A stretch of 64,000 bases of DNA from Corydoras sp. C115 (Eukaryota; Chordata; Actinopteri; Siluriformes; Callichthyidae). The DNA lies in NCBI GenBank assembly GCA_019802505.1, contig JAFMOC010000003.1, positions 5,575,001-5,639,000 of the forward strand. The letters are read 5' to 3'. Position 1 is the stretch's first letter. The number at the start of each line of letters is the position of its first letter. Of the stretch, positions 39,467-51,071 are shown one piece after another. The position numbers were made by a program, and so were the translations under genes. Under the pieces are notes generated by a model. That model was not told the origin of the DNA and did not search any database. It worked only from the letters and a program-made list of their open reading frames with translations.

Positions 39467-41033
39467 CAGTCATGGCCAAAAGTTTTGAGAATGACACAAA
39501 TATTATATTTTCACATGATCTGCTGCCCTTTGGTTTTTATGTGTGTTTGTCAGATGTTTTTATCATATACAAAAATATAATTGCAATCATATTATGAGTA
39601 ACAAAAGCTTTTATTGACAGTTAAAATGAGTTAAAATGCAGCATGTTAATATTTGCAGTGTTGACCCTTCTTCTTCAGGACCTCTGCAATTCTTCCTGGC
39701 ATGCTCTCAATTAACTTCTGGACCAAATGCTGACTGATTCAGTCCATTCTTGCACAATCAATGCTTGCATTTTGTCAATGTGTAGGTTTCGTTTTTTGTC
39801 CACCCGTCTCTTGATGATTGACCACAAGTTCTCAATGGGATTAAGATCTGGGGAGTTTCCAGGCCATGGACCCAAAATCTCTATGTTTTGTTCCCTGAGC
39901 TATGTAGTTATCACCTTTGCTTTATGGCAAGGTGCTCCATCATGCTGGAAAAGGCATTGTTGATCACCAAACTGCTCTTGGATGGTTGGGAGAAGTTGCT
40001 CTCGGAGGACATTCTGGTACTATTCTTTATTCATGGCTGTGTTTTTAGGCAAGACTATGAGAGAGCCGATTTCCTTGGCTGAGAAGCAACCCCACACATG
40101 AATGGTTTCAGGATGCTTTACAGTTGGCATGAGACAAGACTGGTGGTAGCGCTCACCTCGTCTTCTCCAAATAAGCTGTTTTCCAGATGTCCCAAACAAT
40201 CGGAAAGGGGATTCATCAGAGAAAATGACTTTACCCCAGTCCTCAGCAATTCACTCCCTGTACCTTTTGCAGAATATCAGTCTGTCCCTGATGTTTTTTT
40301 TCTGGAGAGACGTGGCTTCTTTGCTGCCCTCCTTGAGACCAGGCCTTGCTCCAAGAGTCTCCGCCTCACAGTGCATGCAGATGCACTCACACCTGCCTGC
40401 TGCCATTCCTGAGCAAGCTCTGCACTGCTGGTAGCCCGATCCCGCAGCTGAAACACAAAGAGACGGTCCTGGCGCTTGCTGGTCTTTCTTGGGCGCCCTG
40501 GAGCCTTTTTGGCAACAATGGAACCTCTCTCCTTGAAGTTCTTGATGATGCGATAGATTGTTGACTGAGGTGCAATCTTTCTAGCTGCGATACTCTTCCC
40601 TGTTAGGCCATTTTTGTGCAGTGCAATGTTGACTGCATGTGTTTCTTTAGAGATAACCATGGTTAACTGAAGAGAAGCAATGATGCCAAGCACCAGCCTC
40701 CTTTTAAAGTTTCCAGTGTTGTCATTCTTACTTAATCATGACAGATTGATCTCCAGCCCTGTCCTCATCAACACCCACACCTGTGTTAATGGAGCAATCA
40801 CTGAAACGATGTTAGCTGGTCCTTTTAAGGCAAGGCTGCAATGAAGTTGAAATGTGTTTTGGGGGATAAAGTTAATTTTCTAGGCAAATATTGACTTTGC
40901 AATTAATTGCTGTTAAGCTGATCACTCTTTATAACATTCTGGAGTATATGCAAATTGCCATTATAAAAACTGAAGCAGTAGACTTTGTAAAAAATTATAT
41001 TTGTATCATTATCAAAGCTTTTGGCCATGACTG
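39467..41033 (-). mobile_element. Tc1-type transposon, DD35E family, copy 2 (1567 bp)
   Basis: Same family as 15514-17068 but inverted. The left end 'cagtcatggccaaaagtttt' is perfect. The right end reads 'caaagcttttggccatgact', slightly decayed. TA flanks are at 39465-39466 and 41034-41035. Confidence 0.92.
39646..40660 (-). pseudogene. Tc1-type transposase (DD35E), multiple stops and frameshifts
   Basis: The start is MVISKETHAV at 40660. The N-terminal 120 codons are open, with hook APGRPRKTS, but one codon is lost near RLFVFQLRD, where copy 1 has RLLKVFQLRD. A length change in a T-run near 40296 shifts the frame. Further damage readable from the sequence: REW has become RE* before IAEDWGKV, MNKEW has become MNKE*, and TTW has become TT* before LREQ. 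Several of these are G-to-A changes at tryptophan codons, different from the lesions in copy 1. The two copies therefore decayed independently after insertion. Confidence 0.88.
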
Positions 41034-41035
41034 TA

Positions 41036-42202
41036 CATATAGAATTTTGTAATGATTTTATTTTATAAAAATAGTATTTGTACTTTTATTGTAGTTTAAA
41101 AAGAGATGGCCAGTACATTGACCATTACACTATTCATAGGATTCTATGACAAAACCACACTGCAACGTTTTACGGTTTATAGGATGCTATATCTGTATCA
41201 CAGTTATGATTTATGACACAATGGCATGATGGCATTTTTTTTAACATGATTTTATTATTTTTATAGGGCCTTAAACATTTACTGGGGTTCTGTCGTGACA
41301 AATTCATGACCTGGAAATCACACCTGTTTCGGACAGAATAATTACACTCAAAACTTCACTATCAATTAATGTTCCAAGGCAAATTTATTTTGTTGCACTA
41401 AATTATCAAGAGAAATCTGATTTTATTAACATAGTCATTTGCTGGGATGAGAAAAATCCATAGTTTGCTACAAATTGCTAATATACGGACAGCCCTGTGG
41501 CCATAAATCATCTTGTAGGAGTGCACAGCAAGTGCTCTGAAGTGGAGAGCTTATTATGATCACAGTAGGTTGTCTCCATTTGGTAAGTGTGTTGAGTATG
41601 TTTTCCAGCCAGTCAGTTGCATTTCTAAAATGAATTTTCAACAAATAGAGCATGGCTGAATTTAAACCGAGGGGCTACACATTGATAATATTAAAGTTAA
41701 CACACAGGCGTGCAGAGAAATCATTTGGAGGTGGTGCATATTGGGTATATAATGATGTGTGGTTAATGAAGTCTTGAGACTACCAGCAGGTATGTTAATG
41801 AATTTAAATCACTATTTACATGGTCAGCTCTATTTACATGGTCATGGTCAGCTTATGACCAACATCTGCTCCCATGTTTTTACACAATGTACAGGTTAAA
41901 ACATTTCTTTCCAGTTTTTTGCTAAGAAACACTTGTTAAATTCTTTGGCAGCTGGCATTTCAATGGTTATTCATTGTTGAATCAAAGTCAGTGTCAATAA
42001 AGCAATAGGCATGAGAGGGCGTGCATTATTGTGAATTAATCAGGATGAAGAGGCATTGTTAGACATAACATGAAGAGGAATCCCATTCACAATAATGCAC
42101 AACCTCAAGTGCCTTATTGTTATTATAATATGGTACAAACACACTATAAAAAAAAAAAAAAGATTTATAAATTTGTTTACATAAAAAAAAACATATGTTT
42201 AC
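41036..42202. other. Unrecognised AT-rich sequence
   Basis: No supported feature. Confidence 0.4.
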
Positions 42203-42240
42203 ATCTATCTATCTGTCTGTCTGTCTGTCTGTCTGTCTGT
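42203..42240 (+). repeat. (ATCT)n/(GTCT)n microsatellite
   Basis: Three ATCT units pass into about seven GTCT units. Confidence 0.95.
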
Positions 42241-42637
42241 CACAGGTGCCTGTGGCACCTGTCCCTCGTTTCCTCCTTAATTGTTTCAGTTGGGTGATTG
42301 GTTTGTTTTGTTCACGTGTTTAGTTCCTTTTGTATTTATTCTGAGTTTTCCATATATTCTATGCACGTCTTTATTTTGTGTTTTTCATACCCGTTGTTAA
42401 GTTGTTTGTTTGTTCCCCCTTTTTGTTGGTGTCCCTACACCAATTTTTATTAAATTATACATTTAGTTTTTTATCCCGGTGTTTGGACTCTCCTTCCGCA
42501 TACAACCACGGTGCGGCGCTGCGCACCTTCTCCGCGTGGGTCGTATTCCGTGGGAGCGTTTTCCGTGGACCGACGCACGCATTTTTCCCCGCGTGGTCGG
42601 TACCCGGGAGCGCTCACTAAACAGCTCTTCCACAACA
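42238..42637 (+). mobile_element. Probable solo LTR, boundaries uncertain
   Basis: Starts TGTCACAGG after the GTCT tract. The first 25 bases form a hairpin: 'acaggtgcc' at 42242-42250 pairs with 'ggcacctgt' at 42254-42262. A polyadenylation-like 'attaaat' region is followed by 'ccggtgtttggactctcctt', typical of gypsy LTR 3' parts, then a sharply GC-rich end. I place the end at 'ccacaaca', but no target duplication is seen. Confidence 0.45.
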
Positions 42638-42849
42638 TAATCTAGTCAGGATTTTAGGATTTTAAAGTGAACATTTAATCCACAGTGGCAGGTATATACA
42701 AATATAAGTTTTGGGTAATTTATAAACATTTTAACAACAATTAACATTAACCTTTTTCGTCTACTTTCAATGGTGAAACCACACCTGACATTATTTCAAC
42801 CACATTTCAACATTTGAGGTCAAATAAATACCAGCTGGGTGTTACATCT

Positions 42850-43706
42850 TGTCAGAGACCGCAGCGCAGCGTCGCGTTCCCCTAGCCCTGCCTTCTAATC
42901 AGCGCGCACTCTCTGTGCACCAGGTGAGGTTCATTGTTTCCGGCTTCTTTCTTTCCTTTATAAGGCTTCCTGTTTCGCTGATCGGGTGCGAAGTATTGAT
43001 TGTCCCACCTCATACCGCGCGCTATCTGAGTGATAGTCCCTGCAGTCTTTTTCTGTGTCTACTTCCGTGTTTGGTCTCCGTTGGGTGAGTGCAAATTCGA
43101 GTGTTTTAGTAGTAGCGTGTTCTTCTCTCTGTTCCCCGCCTCACCCTTTCCCTCGTCCTTTCCCTCCTTCCCTTTGTTATGTTCCTGTGGCGTTTGAAAG
43201 GAAAGTCTGTGTCCGTCATTTGTGTATAGCCTCCCTAACACCTTCTCACTTTTATTTACTAATCTCTCCACTGTTGTTGTATATAACACATTTAATCCAT
43301 CTCTCACTAACCACTCATCTGTCTCCCAGTTCCAGTTCCCCTGTCGGTGTGTTTCCTTCCCCGTCATTCACCCTAGGTTCTCCCTGGTTGCTGCCTCCTC
43401 TATCCTTTTCCTGTTCTATTTAGCTCCTCCGTTCACGCTATTTTCCATTATTTTTGTTTAATCTATTCCCTGCTGTTTATATATTGTGTTGGTTTGTTCT
43501 TTTTCTCTGTTCTGCTTGATACCAGGTTCGCTGCCAGTCCTGTACTCAAGCTACGCACGTGACATCCAGCGAGTGCTCCAGTGCTCCCGCTGCCGATCAC
43601 CTACTCAGTTACGTGCCACTCGGTTGCTGCTGTTTGATTGGTTTAATAAACCACAGTTGTTTTGCATCTATGTCTCCTCTGTTCTCTCCGAGCCAGACTC
43701 TTAGCA
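42850..43706 (+). mobile_element. Solo LTR, 857 bp, 5-bp target duplication
   Basis: Begins TGTCAGAGACC and ends CTTAGCA, a TG...CA unit flanked by exact 'catct' copies at 42845-42849 and 43707-43711. A TATA-like 'tttataagg' lies at about 42957. An AATAAA signal at 43646-43651 is followed by a T/G-rich end, the order U3-R-U5 on the plus strand. It is GC- and pyrimidine-rich compared with its neighbours. No internal retrotransposon region is left, so it arose by recombination between two LTRs. Ty3/gypsy is likely, but ERV-type is not excluded. Confidence 0.8.
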
Positions 43707-43711
43707 CATCT

Positions 43712-44470
43712 GTATATAAAAAAAATAGTTTCAGCAACACGTAATGAGTCAATCAGTTTTTGTTTCTTTTAATCCTATAAGAGTAGCTAGAGTGAATCAA
43801 GTGGTGCATGTTGAATACCAAAACTCGTCCAATTTTTTCACCTCCCATTCTGTTCCACCAGGAGCTAATTAATGGATGTGTGGAGGCTGCAGGCTGTCAT
43901 ACACTCACTCCAACTTCTATCTTCTCTGGGATTAGGGCATATATAATATGCAGCACAGGCCGTGGGGAGATTAACACATGGGGTAGGGCATCCCTGCAGC
44001 AGGACACACATTTATCCTACACACAGCACCGACTCCGATTCCAAAACATGGGGAAGTGTATGAGCAGAATTACTTTCGGATGTAAAAAAATCTTAACAGA
44101 AACAGTTTTGCATTACAGGTTAATTTAAGTAACAAGTAGATGCTATTTGGACTTTTTATAATAATCTGATTTGTCTGTATATTGTAAACCCTGGTAGTTT
44201 CACTGTCATGTTGTTTAATGTTAAATACATCATTAAATATTTAATGGTCATAATCCCTTAAATATGACAATATGCCAGAGCAGCAAACTATAGCAATTAT
44301 AGAGATGAACACTTGAGAAATGATTATTGACCATAACCATATTATAATTAATTATTTATATTCATGATCACACAATATCAACAAAAAATGTTTTTTCTTT
44401 TTATTATGAATAGTACAGTTTTACTTAATCACAAAACAAATCTGAATAAAACACAGTTTTTCTTATTTGT
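43712..44470. other. Unrecognised; 43800-44070 less AT-rich
   Basis: The first third has a mixed composition and a 106-codon open frame (43808-44128) without recognisable motif. It could be single-copy DNA. Confidence 0.35.
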
Positions 44471-44477
44471 ACATGGG

Positions 44478-44700
44478 TGTCCAGCACTGTTGATGATGCC
44501 CGGCCATTAAAGGACAATGTGTCCCCCACTGAGCCTCAGTCCTCCCAAGGTCTCTTTAAAACCAGCAACACCAGGGTATTTCTTTTTCGTCCCTGTCCCT
44601 TTGGCTTGCTCGTTGGGGATTCAGACCAAGAACACTTTAAAGCTGCTTCGAAACAATGTACTATTGTTAAAGGCGCAATATAAATAAATAAACTAAACTT
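44478..44700 (+). mobile_element. Fish LINE/SINE 3'-tail repeat
   Basis: Ends 'aaagctgcttcgaaacaatg' then 'tattgttaaaggcgcaatat' and 'aaataaataaac', the widespread fish 'gctgctttgagacaat... agcgctatataaataaa' tail. A second tail of this kind is at 55078-55150. Confidence 0.6.
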
Positions 44701-44985
44701 GAACACACACACACACACCCACTGGGTTGACATCAATCTTAATTGTGGTAGGTCAGTAATCTCTTGGGAAGTAGCAGTTGTGTTTAGGGGGTTGGGCTAT
44801 TACTTAGAAGGAAATGCAAAAAAATTGTTATAATTTGCACCAGGTTTATGTTTAATGACCACACAAGCTTATTATATTGCCAGTCCATTACATTACACAC
44901 ACTGAAACAACATCTTGTCTTGACTGTTATTGTCCATTTGTTTTAAAACTTTAATCACAAAAATGAATGTGTCTGGTCTACATTC

Positions 44986-45117
44986 ATTCATTCATTCATT
45001 ATCTCCCGCTTTATCCTCCATTAGGGTCGCGGTGGGGTTCCCCATGCCCATCCAGGGGAGAACGTTTCGGGCGCTGGGCAGACAGACCCAGGACAGGGCG
45101 CCAATCCATCGCTGGGC
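44986..45117 (-). mobile_element. V-SINE-like element, 5'-truncated with 13-bp target duplication
   Basis: Contains only the 3' 130 bp, from 'cccagcgatggattgg' to the (TGAA)n tail on the minus strand. Exact copies of 'ctggtctacattc' lie at 44973-44985 and 45118-45130. The sequence is close to the best copies, so the insertion is young and was truncated at birth during reverse transcription. Confidence 0.93.
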
Positions 45118-45130
45118 CTGGTCTACATTC

Positions 45131-46416
45131 TTTTGCTAAAAATGCATACTGCATATCCAGTTTGTGTGATGCCACTTAACAAGCTTAACAAAGGAGGAAA
45201 TTTTTAAAAGGTAAAAATATAGCCCTATGAATTGGCCAGTTTTCCTAAAATTATCTCCAGTCTAAACCTTCGTTCACTTAAATATATTTTTGTTACAAAA
45301 TATTTTGTTATAAAATAAATCAAATTGACTGTATAAACATTTGAAGCCATAAGAGGCCACACTGTAATGATACAGTACACAGACAATATTCTAGACTGCA
45401 GGTGCCATATTAAATCTGAAGACATGTATTGTACAGGGCATTTCTGCATAAAATATTAATGCTGGATATGAAAAAATAATGGGAAACACAGCTGCTGCAA
45501 TAAAATCTTAAAAAATCTAGGAGCTTTAGGCTCGACAGTATTGAATGAGATTCTTATTTTCCTTTTCTTTTTTTTTATACATGTTTCAAAGTAACTGAGG
45601 TCCCAGGCAACATGCAGAGTACAACTCTGCAACCCTGGATCACATGGCGAGAATAGATGGCCCCTGCCAGTCGTCATTAGCAAGCCTTTCCGTTCCTGCT
45701 GACATTAGCACTGGCTTGCCTGCTCCTACTTATCCCAGTGCAATATATCCTTTTTCTTTCCTGCTTAATACACGGAGGACAGAAGTGCTTTAGCAAACAG
45801 CATGGCAAGGAGAAACCAGTGAGTATATATGGTTGAAAGAAACACTTGCAGAGGGGCAAGTGCAAAAGGTAATGACTTGTCAGTTAGAATCAGGCATCCT
45901 CACTTTTGTAAAGTTGTCACACATTTTTTTTTACTGCTTTTATTTTTGTAGATGATGGCACTGCTTGAGTAGTGATATTGCTCATTAAAGTCTATTGTTG
46001 TAGAAGGATTATCCTTAATTATAAAATACTGTCAGCTGAACCTTTTCTTTGATGGATTAATGAATCCAACTGATCACTGGCTGTCTTTTTTGTTAAAATT
46101 CCTGTCAGTTCTAGAGGTGAGGCTCAATGACTGAAACATACAAATTGAGCCGGGACTCATTAAGCCCATGTTCTGCATCCCAGAGGCAGTCATGTCAGAG
46201 ATTTGAAAGTTTGCTAATGTCCACGTAGCAAATGCTGCCAACTATGCAACCACATTACATGATGTCAAGCTAGTATCATTGTCAAACAGTTCTGCATTTC
46301 TGAACCATTAACAGGATCACAAGTATTTAAAGATTTTCTGCTGGATTTTCTGGACTGGAAATATAGTATCTTTGATTTTTTAAAATACTTTTTAATTTAT
46401 ATTTTAATTAAAAACA
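45131..46416. other. Unrecognised; 45600-45880 less AT-rich
   Basis: No repeat family. The 45600-45880 block ('gcaacatgcagagtacaa', 'ggcccctgccagtcgtc') looks like single-copy sequence and could be conserved non-coding DNA. Confidence 0.3.
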
Positions 46417-47270
46417 TTATGTGTCAATTGGTTTAAATATAATTGTAGTTCCACCCTTTGTAGCTAGAACAGCTTCAGTTCTTATTAGAAGACTGTCCAC
46501 AAGGTATAAGAGTGTGGTTATGGGTATTTTTGACGATTCTTCCAGAAGCACATTTGTGAGGTCACACACTGATGTTAGACTGAGGCCTGAGGATTCATCC
46601 CAAAGATGTTCTACCAGGTTAAGGTCAGGTTTCTGTGCAGGCCAGTGAAGTTCATGCTCACCAGACTCTGTCATCCATGTCTTTATAGACCTTGCTTTGT
46701 GCACTGGTGCACAGTCAAGTTGGAAAAGGATGGGGCCAGCTCTAAACTGTTCCCACAAAGTTGGGAGCATGGAAATGTCCAAAATGTTCCTTTCACTGGA
46801 ACTAAGGGGTCAAGACCAGCTCCTGAAAAAAAAACAACCACACACCATAATCCTCACTCCACCAAACTTTACACTTTGCACAATGCAGTCAGACAAGTAC
46901 CGTTCTCCTGGCAACTGGCAAACCCAGACTCATCCATCAGATTGCCCGATGGAAAAGCGCGATTCGTCGCTCCAAAGAATGCATCTCCACTGCTCTAGCG
47001 TCCAGTGGCGGCCTTCTTTACACAACTGCATTCGATGCTTTGCATTGCACTCATTGATGTATAGCTTGAATGCAGCTACTCGGCCACTTCGTGGCTGAGT
47101 TTCTGTCATTTCCAAACACTTTCATTTTATTAAAATACAGCTGACAGTTGACAGTGGAATATTTGGGAGCGAATATTTGGGAGCGAGATTTCACAACTGG
47201 ATTTGTTGTACAGGTGGCATCCTATTACAGTTCCACGCTGGAATTCACTGAGCTCCTGAGAGCAACCCAT
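46417..47270 (-). pseudogene. Tc1-type transposase (DD34E), large internal deletion
   Basis: The start is MGCSQELSEFQRGTVIG at 47270. The first helix-turn-helix is followed by a frameshift. The segment TQPRSGR is joined directly to AAFKLYINECNAKHRMQ, so about 60-70 codons of the second DNA-binding domain are missing. The first catalytic D is in LWSDESRF (46984-46961). A run of shifted frames covers the middle. The last open block, 46782-46417, has FQLDCAPVHKARS and KPDLNLVEHLWDE with 34 residues between D and E. The end extends beyond the usual KGGxTPY. No terminal inverted repeats are recognisable on either side. Confidence 0.85.
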
Positions 47271-48839
47271 TCTTTCACAAATGTTTGCAGTATCCAGACC
47301 AAATTTGGACATCCTCCTTCTTGCTCCACCCATTGTGCATTTTATCAGTTTCACACAATGTAAATATGGACATTGTAATTCTACTCTACACCACAGACTG
47401 GTCATTATTCTATTGGTTCGATTGATTTTATTTTCCTCCAAGTTTTGAAATCATGCTCTTTCTTTCCTGAGGAAGTTCTGGCATGGACTTATGTTAAATA
47501 TTTATAAATGCATGTTACATAAGCCTATCTTGTTAAATGTTTTGTTTTGTATTTGCCACACCTCTCTTTTCTTAAATCCTTAATGAAGAGTTAAATTCAT
47601 TACAATAAATTCACCATGAAATATTAGAAAGTTGGAAAATTCTGAGAAAATAATTATGTGTTGTTCCATAGACCTTTTCATTTCATAAGAAAAGTGTTAA
47701 TTTTATTAAAGAAATTTCTGTTAAATCACATACACATTACAGCCCAAGTCAGTTGAGAAACCCAAAAGAAAAAAATGTAACATTGGATGGGTGGATGGAT
47801 GTTTAAAATGCCTTTTTTGATACTTAGGGATGTGCAAACAGTGTTAGCTATAATTAATTTTAAGTATTGTGTAGTAACTACAGAAAAAAATCACAATAAT
47901 AAAGTATTCTTGCTGTTGTAAACTAGCAGTTATGATTGACGAAGGGACACAACAGAGCAGATGTTGCCCAGTCTGTAAGAAGCTTGTTTAATTAGAGCCA
48001 ATCTCAAGTAACAGCTGTCTAATGAACAAATAGGCCAGATTGTGGGCATAGGCCCTGTCCTTGTCTGTTTGATAAGTTATATTAAAAAAGGGTCAAGCTA
48101 AAAAAAAAGGAAAAAATCTTAAATATAAAATAAAGAAAAATAAAACACACTTGAATGATCTTTCAAATTGCCATACATTTTGGGACATGGTATTAGTCCA
48201 ACAACAGTTTCTTTGTTTTGTTTTTTTTTCTAATAAAGGCCTTCTTCCTCAATTAAAACAATGTTTATAGATAACAGGTCTGGTCTGCATAATTCTGGTG
48301 AAACAACAAATATTTATAATAAAAAATAAGCAATTAAGCTGTATTTTGGTTTGAGAATCTATTTTCTTGGGTTGAGAATGTATTTTCAGACATCAAAATG
48401 TTATACTAAATATAATGATTGAAATATGTCAAACAACATGTTTATTTACCATGTACTGGTGTTAAATACTTGACATATTAAATTTGTTGTGCAGGCTGGC
48501 ACGCTGGTTAAATTGTGCAGCCCAGAGGTTTTACCGACCTTCCAAAAATAAGTGGTTTTGTTTCCTTTAGGTCTCCCTAAATTAGAGAGCTCCCCGTTTA
48601 AAGTTTCCTTAATTCAGCCTTGAATTTCTCCTGTTTCCTTCAACGGCAATGTCACCATTCTTTTGCATTTCCATGCCACCTGGAGTATTTTCGTTACGTT
48701 ACCTGCTCCGTTATGGCTGTCTGTCATCACTTGCATTTAAGTGGTGGTTTATCTCCGATGCAGAATGAAGGTGTTGTGAAAGTAGGACAGGGGAAGAGAG
48801 GCGGAGCCATTGGTGATGGACTTTAATTGGAAGTAATTA
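47271..48839. other. Unrecognised sequence
   Basis: Beyond the transposase remnant no terminal repeat is found. The rest shows nothing nameable. 48580-48840 is less AT-rich and leads into the direct-repeat unit. Confidence 0.4.
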
Positions 48840-48985
48840 ACGCAACTGACGTGGCTCCATTTGATGAACGTGTACACCCTTTATGAGCTATAACATCTTC
48901 TACCATGAGCAAAGAGATCCATAGAACAACAGGAGGTGGAATTTCGACAATGACATCGGCCAACAGTTGCTTAAATATCTGTTGT
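48840..48985 (+). repeat. Direct repeat of unknown type, copy 1
   Basis: Shared landmarks with 49400-49555: 'tgatgaacgtgt', 'ccctttatgag', 'gatccatagaacaacaggag' and 'caacagttgcttaaat'. Identity is roughly three quarters and the offset about 555 bp. Confidence 0.8.
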
Positions 48986-49399
48986 TAAAATTATGTCTCT
49001 GGTCCTCATTTATTTACCTCGCCACATTGGTATTGAAGCCCTGGGATGCATGTTGCAGAAGACAACCTGGGAGCTTTGCGGGCATGTTCTCCACCAGAGT
49101 GCATGCCCCGGTCTATTCTTTTGGCTTTCCTGTAGCTCATCGCAGTCGAAAACGGGAAGGAGTGGAAGGAGCCTGCCATCGGACTCCTGGGAGCAGCAGC
49201 AGGAGAACGGTCTTTGTTGAATGCGATGGCACGCAAGCAGCCCAACGCTGGAGAAACGAAATCAGAGCCATGTGTCTAGAGGCAGGAAGATATTTTTTCC
49301 TCTCTCCACGGCAGCTCATACACACGGACAACACACCTCCACACCACCGAAAACAGTGTGACAGTAACTCTATGGCGTTGGGGATAAAAAAAAAAAGCA
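48986..49399 (+). other. GC-rich core between direct repeats, unknown
   Basis: A compact GC-richer block with an open frame of 145 codons spanning 48967-49404. The frame lacks any motif I recognise, has no codon pattern that convinces me, and ends in an A11 run. It may be the body of an unrecognised element or the spacer of a tandem duplication. Confidence 0.35.
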
Positions 49400-49555
49400 C
49401 CTGATGTGGCGTCGTCTGATGAACGTGTGCAACCTTTATAGAGTATTACCTTGCTTTCCGCAGGCAGAGTGATCCATGGAACAACAGGAGAGGGATAATA
49501 GCAATAACAACCAACAGTTGCTTAAATGCTGATTTTAATACCTGCTGTTTGAATA
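49400..49555 (+). repeat. Direct repeat of unknown type, copy 2
   Basis: Same order of landmarks as copy 1 ('tgatgaacgtgtgcaac', 'gatccatggaacaacaggag', 'caacagttgcttaaatgc'). Confidence 0.8.
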
Positions 49556-49559
49556 AACA

Positions 49560-51059
49560 CATCCCTGTGCGTGAAATACATATTCCTTATTCATTTACCT
49601 TTGGTTACAGGTGCATATACCACTTCCTAAGCACTTCTCTCTCAAAAGTATTGCTTAAACTATTTGTGCTGTAAGCACTTCCTTGGCAATGGGTTTGGTT
49701 CGTGACATGTTTATGATGAGAACACTTTTGAATCTCTTTGTGCTGAGAGAACCTTTGAATCAGTAAGTGTTAAGAGCAAATCTAAATATGCTTGAATTTA
49801 AAGAACATCTAAATTTGCTTGTGCAGATTTTTAATCTGAGAAAGCTAGTAAATATGCTTGCAAAGAATGATTCTTAAGCTGTTTGTGCTGACAGTGCCTG
49901 GCTGTATGCTTGTGTTCAGTTTACTTCAGAATCAGAATCAGAATACTTTAATAAGCGCCTGGGGGAAATTGCAGTAAAGTATCAACTCATGACAAGAGCG
50001 TATGCTAATTACTTTGCACAGAAAGCATGTGTGTATTTTGTTTTTCTTGTTCCGAGAGCATTTTTTTCTTTAAAGTATTGTTTTTTTATTGGTGCTTTGT
50101 TCCTGTTCGCACAACAATCATGCAATTGTTTATGATTACAAGTTTATGATGGGGGTACCCATACTTTAGAGTTCTTAGTTTCTGTTTAGTTAAATCAGAT
50201 TTAGTTTATAACTTGCTTTCTGTTTTATATTTTCTTTATTCATTTTGATGCATGCAGAATTTTTATAATTTATGTTTGTACACAAAATAAAATAATAACA
50301 TTATGCACACATGCACACACACACTATAATTTCTACATGAAGGTACCTGATGTTTGGCTTATAAGCACTATAAAAGCAGACCATTTCAGTGACCTTAAAT
50401 GGCCTAAACTGCTGTTATTGCCCCTGTGTTAGTGTTTACACTAGTCTTATGGACCACCAGCCTCCAGCATAGCCCTCTGTAGCAATGTGTTTAGGCCTGA
50501 TAGAGCAAATGACAGCCTAATGTAGAGTTCCTGGCCAGATGAGACTGGACAATCAATTAAAAAAACAAGAAATTTTTCATGAGGAATTTTAAACATTTTA
50601 ACAGATGAAATATTTTCATATTTATACCATTAGAATATTGTGTATTAGCTGAAGATATATTCAGTCTGCTTTTAAATTGTGCTCTGATTAAATAAAAACA
50701 TTTACATCAAAAGAAGCATTGAAATGACTTACTTCACTAGAAAGTCACTGTGGTATTCTTATTTTATCTCCCAGTACACGAGTTAAAAAAAACAGTGAAA
50801 TAAATTCAGAATTTATGTCATTCTGCACAGTGTATATTAATATTAATCACTGGTTTGCATTGAAATACTAAAAAATATGGATTTAAGTAATTCCAAAATT
50901 AAGAAAATATTTTATGCATTAATAAAATTAACAAAAATGTAAGTAATATTTTCAATTCACAGTTTAAGATATTTGTGTGTGATGTTTACTTTGGATGTTG
51001 ACCCTAAGTAACATTTAATTAAAATTTGCTTTAAAGAATATTTTATAATTAAATAGTGT
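49560..51059. other. Mostly unrecognised; LINE-tail-like scrap near 49925
   Basis: At 49925-49985 'cagaatcagaatcagaatac' and 'gcctgggggaaattgc' resemble the 3' tail of a common fish LINE. The rest shows nothing. Confidence 0.4.
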
Positions 51060-51071
51060 AATTCAGCTGTG

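Noticed and set aside
42203..42240. Possible CRISPR-like or satellite array
   Set aside because: It is a plain tetranucleotide microsatellite without spacers. No CRISPR is expected in this eukaryotic sequence and none is seen.
43055..43423. 122-codon serine/leucine/proline-rich open frame
   Set aside because: It lies wholly inside the solo LTR and reflects its pyrimidine-rich composition.
48967..49404. 145-codon open frame as a host gene
   Set aside because: No recognisable domain, no splice or conservation evidence, and it overlaps a direct-repeat unit ending in an A-run.
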